DNA from: Actinomycetes bacterium
GTDB taxonomy: Bacteria; Actinomycetota; Acidimicrobiia; Acidimicrobiales; Microtrichaceae
DNA length: 18,676 nucleotides
Direction of reading: 5' to 3'
Assembly (NCBI GenBank): GCA_023423475.1
Contig: JAFAFN010000444.1
Coordinates: 1-18,676, forward strand
The notes beneath the pieces were generated by a model that was given only the letters and a program-made list of their open reading frames with translations, did not search any database and was not told the origin of the DNA. The translations under genes and the position numbers were made by a program. This document shows, one piece after another, positions 14,130-18,676 of the stretch (its first letter is position 1; every line of letters begins with the position of its first letter).

Positions 14130-14176
14130 CCCGTCCGCTCGCCCGACCGTGCCGCTCGCCTGACCGCGCGCTCGCC
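14119..14176 (+). repeat. Degenerate 17-bp tandem repeat spanning the stop codon of the 691-residue gene
   Basis: The motif CGYTCGCCYGACCS recurs at 14119, 14136, 14153 and (shortened to CGCTCGCC) 14169, spaced 17, 17 and 16 bp apart. The first copy contains the real TGA (14127-14129). The third copy contains a second CTCGCCTGA. The gap to the acyltransferase stop at 14181 contains little else. Confidence 0.6.
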
Positions 14177-14180
14177 AGGC

Positions 14181-15176
14181 TCAGGCGGTCGCCCGGTCCG
14201 TCCGGTGCTTCGCCGAGCTCTTCGCCGCCCGGTCCTCGAGCCCACCGAGCAGCACGGTCGCAGCCCCGGTCAACACGATGGTGATCAGCATCACGACCGC
14301 GAACCACGCGGCACCGGTCAGGTCCCAGCGGTCCGCCAGGTCGCGGGCCACCAGCGTCGCGGGCACGTGCCAGAGGTAGATGGTGAGCAGTCGACGGTTC
14401 AGGTACTTGATGAAGGCGCCCACGTGTGGGGTCTTGATGAGCGCATCGAGCTGGTTGCGGAAGATCAGGCCCAGCGAGAGCCAGGCTGCGCCGAGACCGG
14501 CCATCGAGATGCCCACGACGCTCGGGGACTGCTCGAGGGACAGCCCCACGAGGAAGTGCACCGAGGTGATCGCGGCGACGTAGCCGGTGACCACGATGCC
14601 GGCGAGCACCGGCCGCGGCGGGATCGGACACCCTCGCTCGGCCCACCACATGCCGAGGAACCAGAAGAGCAGGTAGGCGGCACCCGGGGCGGACCCCTTC
14701 GGCCCGAGGGTCGACATCGCGACGATCGCCGCGACGATCACCGCGATGGTCCACAGCGGGAATCGGCGCACCAGCTTGATCAGCAGTGGACTGATCGCGG
14801 TGAACGCCAGGAAGTTCCACACGTACCAGAGCTGGATCGTCGTGCCGCCGAGCCAGCCCAACGCCTTGCCGCTCATCAGCACGGCGAAGACCAGGTACAC
14901 CCCGACGGGCAGCGCTAGGCGCTTGAAGCGGCTGGTGAGCACCGAACGCCAGGGCCGCGTCGCCAGGCTGCGCGCCACGAGCGTGCCCGAGACGAAGAAC
15001 ATGACGGGCATGGCTTCGAACCACGTCAGCCACGGCCACAGGAGGGAGTGGTTGACCACGACGCGCAGCACCGCGATGGTGCGCAGCACGTCCACGAAGG
15101 CGATCCGCTGAGTGCCGCCAGGCCCTCCCGTCGCCGCCGGAGCGCCGCTCCCGCCCAGCCCCCCGGCGTCTGACAT
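14181..15176 (-). CDS. Acyltransferase family 3 (OafA/OpgC-like) integral membrane protein
   Basis: This 331-residue multi-span protein is predicted to O-acetylate (or O-acylate) a cell-surface glycan, lipid or natural product. The AT3 hallmark region is FVDVLRTIAVLRVVVNHS, with Arg32 and the invariant His43, then FFVSGTLVARSL. About ten hydrophobic segments follow, and LTIYLWHVPATLVA, near the end, is the second conserved His block of this family. The C-terminus is basic and short. The start is ATG 15176, with AAGGTGG about 5 nt upstream. A GTG at 15215 would extend it by 13 residues. It lies downstream of the P450 gene on the same strand. The acyl acceptor is unknown. Confidence 0.88.
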   Translation of the reverse strand: MSDAGGLGGSGAPAATGGPGGTQRIAFVDVLRTIAVLRVVVNHSLLWPWLTWFEAMPVMFFVSGTLVARSLATRPWRSVLTSRFKRLALPVGVYLVFAVLMSGKALGWLGGTTIQLWYVWNFLAFTAISPLLIKLVRRFPLWTIAVIVAAIVAMSTLGPKGSAPGAAYLLFWFLGMWWAERGCPIPPRPVLAGIVVTGYVAAITSVHFLVGLSLEQSPSVVGISMAGLGAAWLSLGLIFRNQLDALIKTPHVGAFIKYLNRRLLTIYLWHVPATLVARDLADRWDLTGAAWFAVVMLITIVLTGAATVLLGGLEDRAAKSSAKHRTDRATA

Positions 15177-15220
15177 GGCGGCCACCTTCGCGCCGCCCCC
15201 AGGGGGTGTCAACACGAGGT

Positions 15221-15272
15221 GGTCGCTCCGTTCACGTCACGGAGACGGTCGCTCCGTTCACGTCACGGAGAC
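15221..15272. repeat. Perfect 26-bp tandem duplication covering the P450 stop codon
   Basis: Bases 15221-15246 and 15247-15272 are identical. Each copy contains CTCCGT-TCACGTC-ACGGAG, a 6-bp hairpin with a 7-nt loop (15226-15244 and 15252-15270). On the minus strand the second block holds the last P450 codons (Val-Ser-Val-Thr) and TGA. The other copy is an out-of-frame echo in the 3' untranslated region. Confidence 0.75.
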
Positions 15273-16523
15273 GGGCAACCCCTCGAGGCCTCGCAGCGTG
15301 AAGCTCGGCCGGTACCGGGGCACCCCACCGTCGAGACGAGCGGTGTCGAGCTCGATGTGCTCGAATCGCGACAGCAGCTCGCCGAAGACGATCTCTCCCT
15401 CGGCCCGCGCCAGGTGCGCGCCCAGGCAGTGGTGCGCACCCCAGCCGAAGCTCAGGGGCTGCGGTGCGTCGGAGCCGGCGACGAAGCGGGTGACGTCGAA
15501 GCGGTCGGCCCGGTCGTACGCGGCCTCGTCACGGTTGCCGCTGCCCTGGAGCACCAGGAACGACGAACCCCGGTGGAACGTCTCGCCGAACAGCTCGACG
15601 GTGTCGAGCGCGGTGCGGACGTTGAACTGCACCGGCGAGTCGTAGCGCAGCATCTCGAGCACCGCCGAGGGCAGCAACGACGGATCGCCACGCAGCAGCT
15701 CGAGCTGGTCCGGCGATGCGAGCAGGGCACGCAGCCCGTTGCCGATCAGGTTGGACGTGGTCTCGAACCCCGCGGCGTAGAGCAGGATCGTGTTCGCGAT
15801 CAGCTCCTCGGTGGTGAGCCGGTCACCCGACGCCTCGACCTCGATGAGCGCGCTGAGCAGGTGCTCGTCGGGCGTGGCCCGCTTCTGCTCCACCAGCTCG
15901 CTGAAGTAGACGGCGAGCTCGGCGCCCGCGGCCTCGCCCGCGGCGATGGCTGCCTCGTCCGATGCCGGATCGATCAGGGCGGTGATCGACCGCACGAGCG
16001 GGTGGATGTGCTCGTTGCCCTCCTTCGGCACGCCGAGCAGCTCGCTGATGACCACGACGGGGAAGGGGAGCGCCAGGTCGACCATCACGTCGCCGCCGCC
16101 CTGTTCGGCGAAGCGGTCGAGGATGGGGGAGAGCAGCCCGTGGATCGTCGAGCGCAACCCGTCGACGCGCCGAGGGGTGAACTCGCGCGAGACGAGCGAT
16201 CGGATGCGCGTGTGGTCCGGAGGGTTGAGCAGCAGCATCGTCGAGACGTTGCCGTCGCGGACCCGGCTGCGGCCCGCGATGGAGTCCGCGAGGTCCATGT
16301 CGGGCTCCTCGCGACCCAGACGTGGATGGCGCAGGACCTCCATGCCGTCACGGTGGCTCGTCACCGCGACCGAGCCGACGCCGGTGCGCCACGCAGGAGC
16401 GATCCTCCGCAGCTCGGCGTAGCGCCGGTACGGATCCTGGTGGCCGTCGTCGGTGCCGATCGACGACAGCAGCAGTTCGTCGGCCTCGGCCGAGGTCGGC
16501 AGCGGGGCGGTCGTGGCGGTCAT
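15258..16523 (-). CDS. Cytochrome P450 monooxygenase
   Basis: This 421-residue soluble bacterial P450 has no membrane anchor. It binds heme and, with a ferredoxin and reductase not seen here, oxidises a small hydrophobic molecule. The I-helix oxygen-activation motif is AGFETT (251-256). The K-helix ExxR is EMLR (290-293), and the heme-binding loop is FGWGAHHCLG (359-368) with proximal Cys366. The C-helix block NPPDHTRIRSLV contains the heme-propionate His104 and Arg108. Length is typical. The start is ATG 16523, with GGAAG about 9 nt upstream. It lies 40 nt behind the alpha-mannosidase gene and may share its transcript. The electron-transfer partner and substrate cannot be told from sequence. 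The last codons are part of a 26-bp duplication. Confidence 0.95.
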   Translation of the reverse strand: MTATTAPLPTSAEADELLLSSIGTDDGHQDPYRRYAELRRIAPAWRTGVGSVAVTSHRDGMEVLRHPRLGREEPDMDLADSIAGRSRVRDGNVSTMLLLNPPDHTRIRSLVSREFTPRRVDGLRSTIHGLLSPILDRFAEQGGGDVMVDLALPFPVVVISELLGVPKEGNEHIHPLVRSITALIDPASDEAAIAAGEAAGAELAVYFSELVEQKRATPDEHLLSALIEVEASGDRLTTEELIANTILLYAAGFETTSNLIGNGLRALLASPDQLELLRGDPSLLPSAVLEMLRYDSPVQFNVRTALDTVELFGETFHRGSSFLVLQGSGNRDEAAYDRADRFDVTRFVAGSDAPQPLSFGWGAHHCLGAHLARAEGEIVFGELLSRFEHIELDTARLDGGVPRYRPSFTLRGLEGLPVSVT

Positions 16524-16563
16524 GACCGCAGTCTTCCAGTTCGGCGTCCGCCGAGGCCGGCGT

Positions 16564-18676
16564 TCAGGGGTCGAGTCGCACGGTGACGATCTGGTGCGGT
16601 CGCAACGCCATGCGTCCGTCGAACGCCTCGAGGCGGTTGCCGAGCAGGTCGACCACCTCGCCGCTGCGACCGGTGATCGTCAACTCGCCCTGCCGTCCGG
16701 CGGCCTCGTGGCCACGCACGACGAGGTGGTCGCCCTCGCGGAGCACCGCGTCGACCTCGACGCCGTGCACGTCGAGGTGGCTGCCCTCCTCGGGAAGGTG
16801 GCCGCCGCCCGGGGCGCTGACGGTGAGCAGCGGCGACCAGGTGCGGGCCGCGAACGCGTACGCCTCGACCGGCCCGTCGTCGGGCTGTTCGAAGCGGAGT
16901 GCGTACCTCAACGAGAACGACGACAGCGACTGCGCTCCCTCGATCTCGTTCTCGGGTCCTGCGGGCAGCGGTCGGGACAGCATCGGGCCACGCGACAGCC
17001 AGCCCGTCGCCCGCAGCAGGGTGAGCGCGAGGTCGCCCGCCGTGGTGTCCGCAGCGTCGGGCTCGCCGTCGAGCGAGACGAGCTCGTACTCGCAGATGCC
17101 CTCGTGGGTGACGGTGAGTCCGCCCGCGCTGACGAAGCGGCGTGAGGGGAACGTCGGCACACCCCATTCGTTCGGCCCGCCCTCGGCGACGAGTCCGCGC
17201 TCGACGACGGTGTAGGCGCACTCGGCCGCCGACGTGGTGGCCCGCTGCGGCAGCGGCAGGTGCACCCGGAGGCGATGGTCCCTGGCCCGGTTCTCGAACG
17301 ACGTCGTCACCCGCACGCTGTCGTCGTCCGCGGTCAGCTCTACGACCGTGGTGACCGCCAGCTCGGTCTCGCCGACGCGCGCCCACGTGTCGTCGTCGGC
17401 CCGTACGACCCGCTCGGGGATCTCGTAGCGAGCCGTGATCGAGAGGCGGCCGCGCAGCGGTCCGGATTCGTCGAGGGTGACCTCGACGCTGGTCGGCTCG
17501 TCGACGATGACGTTCGACTCCGGCGGGCACCAGTTGTAGCTGTCGCCCGCGTCACCGTCGTCGACGAGCCGCCCGAAGCCGGGGATGCCGTTGACCGAGA
17601 AGGTGCCGTCGGGAGCATCGACGGTGACCGAGACGAGACCGTTGTCCAGGCCGAGCGGCGCGTCGGTCGAGCACACCGGATGGCTCGGCGCGGTGGCGGA
17701 CCACCGGGACCAGCCGAGACCGGGCACCTCGCCGGACAGCGCGAGGACCCGGCGGGTGGGCTCGAGCCGGTGCAGCACGGTGGTCACGATCAGGTCAGGG
17801 TCGGCCTCGCACCGGCGCCCGACCTCGCCGAGGGCCTCGGTGGTCGAGAGCGCGCCGTCCTCCTCGAAGGGCAGCAGGTGGACCGCCAGGTCGTCCTCCC
17901 GCTCCTCGAAGCGCACTGCGACGGTCTGAGGCTGTTCGAAGATCAGCTCGCGGGCGACCACGATCGGCGCGTCGGTCGCGCCGTTGCGGAACATCTCCTC
18001 GACCGCCGGACGCTCGGAGAGCACCTGGAAGGCATCGTCGTCGGGGCCGTCCTCACCGTTGGGCACGGGGCCGTCCTCGCCGCTCGGCACGGGGCCGTCC
18101 TCACCGTTGGGCACGGGGCCGTCCTCACCGTTGGGCACGGGGCCGGGGATCTCCAGCTCGACGACCTCGGACCTGGCCCGGGCGTCGGTGTTGAGCACGT
18201 ACGGACCGGCGACCCGCAGCGCGGCGGCGGCATCGGCCACGGCGCGCTCCGCGACGGCCGCCGCGGTGCCGGTGGCCTCGGCATAGCGGTGCAGGACCGC
18301 GTCGACGACCTCGTCGTGGCTGCAGGCGCAGATCGAGTCGTGCGCCGCGTTGCGGATGACCTCGAGCCAGGCCAGGTCGAGCAGCGACGACCAGCGCGAC
18401 GGCTGTGCGGACCACAGCGCGACGAGCGGCTCGGCGTGCCGTTCGAGGGAGCGCTCGGCGATCGCGGCGGCGACCTTCACGTCGACCCGGTTCGAGGTCA
18501 CGCCCATGAGCAGGTTGGCACGGGCACCGGAGCGCAGCTCGCCCTCGACCACCGGCAGCCCGTCGACCGGCGCACCCTCGAGGTAGGAGCTGAGCGACTC
18601 GACCCGCAGCTCGAACTCGCCCTGGTCGCCCAGGGCCCGCTCGGCGGCGTCCAGCTCGCCGACGACGCGGCTGAGG
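16564..18676 (-). CDS. Glycoside hydrolase family 38 alpha-mannosidase (partial, C-terminal 703 residues)
   Basis: The open frame runs past the right edge without a stop, so the N-terminal part with the catalytic nucleophile and most zinc ligands is missing. What is visible begins LSRVVGELDAAER and passes through VEGELRSGARANLLMGVTSNRVDVK, shortened here to GELRSGARANLLMGV, typical of GH38. The block NAAHDSICACSHDE carries the conserved His-Asp of the active site (zinc ligand, codon 18340-18342). Then come the beta-rich middle and C-terminal GH38 domains (NGLVSVTVDAPDGTFSVNG, WGVPTFPSRRFVSAGG). An acidic GPVPNGED repeat makes a linker at about 18043-18138. It probably trims alpha-mannosides in the cytoplasm or periplasm. 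P450 and AT3 genes follow. Confidence 0.9.
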   Translation of the reverse strand, partial: LSRVVGELDAAERALGDQGEFELRVESLSSYLEGAPVDGLPVVEGELRSGARANLLMGVTSNRVDVKVAAAIAERSLERHAEPLVALWSAQPSRWSSLLDLAWLEVIRNAAHDSICACSHDEVVDAVLHRYAEATGTAAAVAERAVADAAAALRVAGPYVLNTDARARSEVVELEIPGPVPNGEDGPVPNGEDGPVPSGEDGPVPNGEDGPDDDAFQVLSERPAVEEMFRNGATDAPIVVARELIFEQPQTVAVRFEEREDDLAVHLLPFEEDGALSTTEALGEVGRRCEADPDLIVTTVLHRLEPTRRVLALSGEVPGLGWSRWSATAPSHPVCSTDAPLGLDNGLVSVTVDAPDGTFSVNGIPGFGRLVDDGDAGDSYNWCPPESNVIVDEPTSVEVTLDESGPLRGRLSITARYEIPERVVRADDDTWARVGETELAVTTVVELTADDDSVRVTTSFENRARDHRLRVHLPLPQRATTSAAECAYTVVERGLVAEGGPNEWGVPTFPSRRFVSAGGLTVTHEGICEYELVSLDGEPDAADTTAGDLALTLLRATGWLSRGPMLSRPLPAGPENEIEGAQSLSSFSLRYALRFEQPDDGPVEAYAFAARTWSPLLTVSAPGGGHLPEEGSHLDVHGVEVDAVLREGDHLVVRGHEAAGRQGELTITGRSGEVVDLLGNRLEAFDGRMALRPHQIVTVRLDP
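18043..18138 (-). repeat. In-frame 24-bp minisatellite (four copies) in the mannosidase gene
   Basis: Four 24-bp units at 18043-18066, 18067-18090, 18091-18114 and 18115-18138, plus a partial unit to 18144. Three units are identical. The second differs at three positions (encoding GPVPSGED). Because 24 is a multiple of three, copy-number change would alter the linker by 8 residues without a frameshift. Confidence 0.85.

Noticed and set aside
12383..14245. Minus-strand 620-codon open frame opposite the 691-residue protein
   Set aside because: Ser/Arg/Pro/Thr-rich low-complexity composition typical of antisense GC-rich frames, and it overlaps the acyltransferase 3' end. The plus-strand protein has balanced composition and a promoter.
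15221..15272. CRISPR-like or attachment-site repeat
   Set aside because: Only two adjacent copies without spacers, tied to a stop codon, and no integrase or cas gene nearby.
18043..18144. CRISPR array
   Set aside because: 24-bp units are directly adjacent with no spacers and translate in frame within the mannosidase.
1..18676. Functional link between the ABC importer and the alpha-mannosidase
   Set aside because: They lie at opposite ends of the window, in different operons, with no shared regulatory motif seen; only a general carbohydrate theme.

Overview
The window is very GC-rich (about 70%), has tightly packed genes and uses many GTG starts. It carries a CofC/FbiD gene of coenzyme F420 synthesis divergent from gpsA, an arrangement also seen in mycobacteria (Rv2983/Rv2982c). 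There are no IS elements, phage genes, tRNAs, rRNAs or CRISPR arrays. I infer a chromosomal segment of a high-GC actinobacterium, possibly class Acidimicrobiia (Ilumatobacter/Iamia-like). The phylum is well supported by the sequence; the class is a guess from general protein character.

Layout. (1) 1-4838, minus strand: a carbohydrate-type ABC importer operon in the order ATPase (MalK/UgpC type), MalF-type permease, MalG-type permease, substrate-binding lipoprotein, and a second related lipoprotein cut by the window edge. (2) 5008-6701, minus: a stand-alone DEDD 3'-5' exonuclease of the family-B polymerase proofreading type, followed by an unrecognised 307-residue protein. (3) 6769-9377, plus, divergent from the exonuclease: methionyl-tRNA synthetase (metG) with a KFSTS variant of the KMSKS loop, coupled by an ATGA overlap to a membrane-anchored extracytoplasmic protein. 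(4) 9415-10877, minus: cofC coupled by an ATGA overlap to a PIG-L/LmbE deacetylase. (5) 10962-14129, plus: gpsA, then an unrecognised 691-residue protein that may be an alpha/alpha-toroid glycosidase relative. (6) 14181-18676, minus: a GH38 alpha-mannosidase (5' end outside the window), a cytochrome P450 and an acyltransferase-3 membrane protein.

How the genes work together. The ABC operon is self-contained and imports an unidentified glycan or glycerol-phosphate-like solute. The GH38 mannosidase could process mannosylated material, but no sequence evidence links it to the transporter. gpsA supplies sn-glycerol-3-phosphate for phospholipids, cofC activates the three-carbon side-chain precursor of F420, and metG charges tRNA-Met, so the middle of the window is largely housekeeping.

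The most interesting signals are in the DNA between and at the ends of genes. Four starts have an actinobacterial -10 hexamer (TANNNT) only 6-8 nt upstream, which predicts leaderless mRNAs. An 18-bp inverted repeat lies between the cofC and gpsA promoters. Two neighbouring genes, the 691-residue protein and the P450, have tandem duplications that include their own stop codons. The mannosidase carries an in-frame 24-bp minisatellite. I did not find a convincing new multi-gene system; the exonuclease plus 307-residue protein pair is the nearest candidate.
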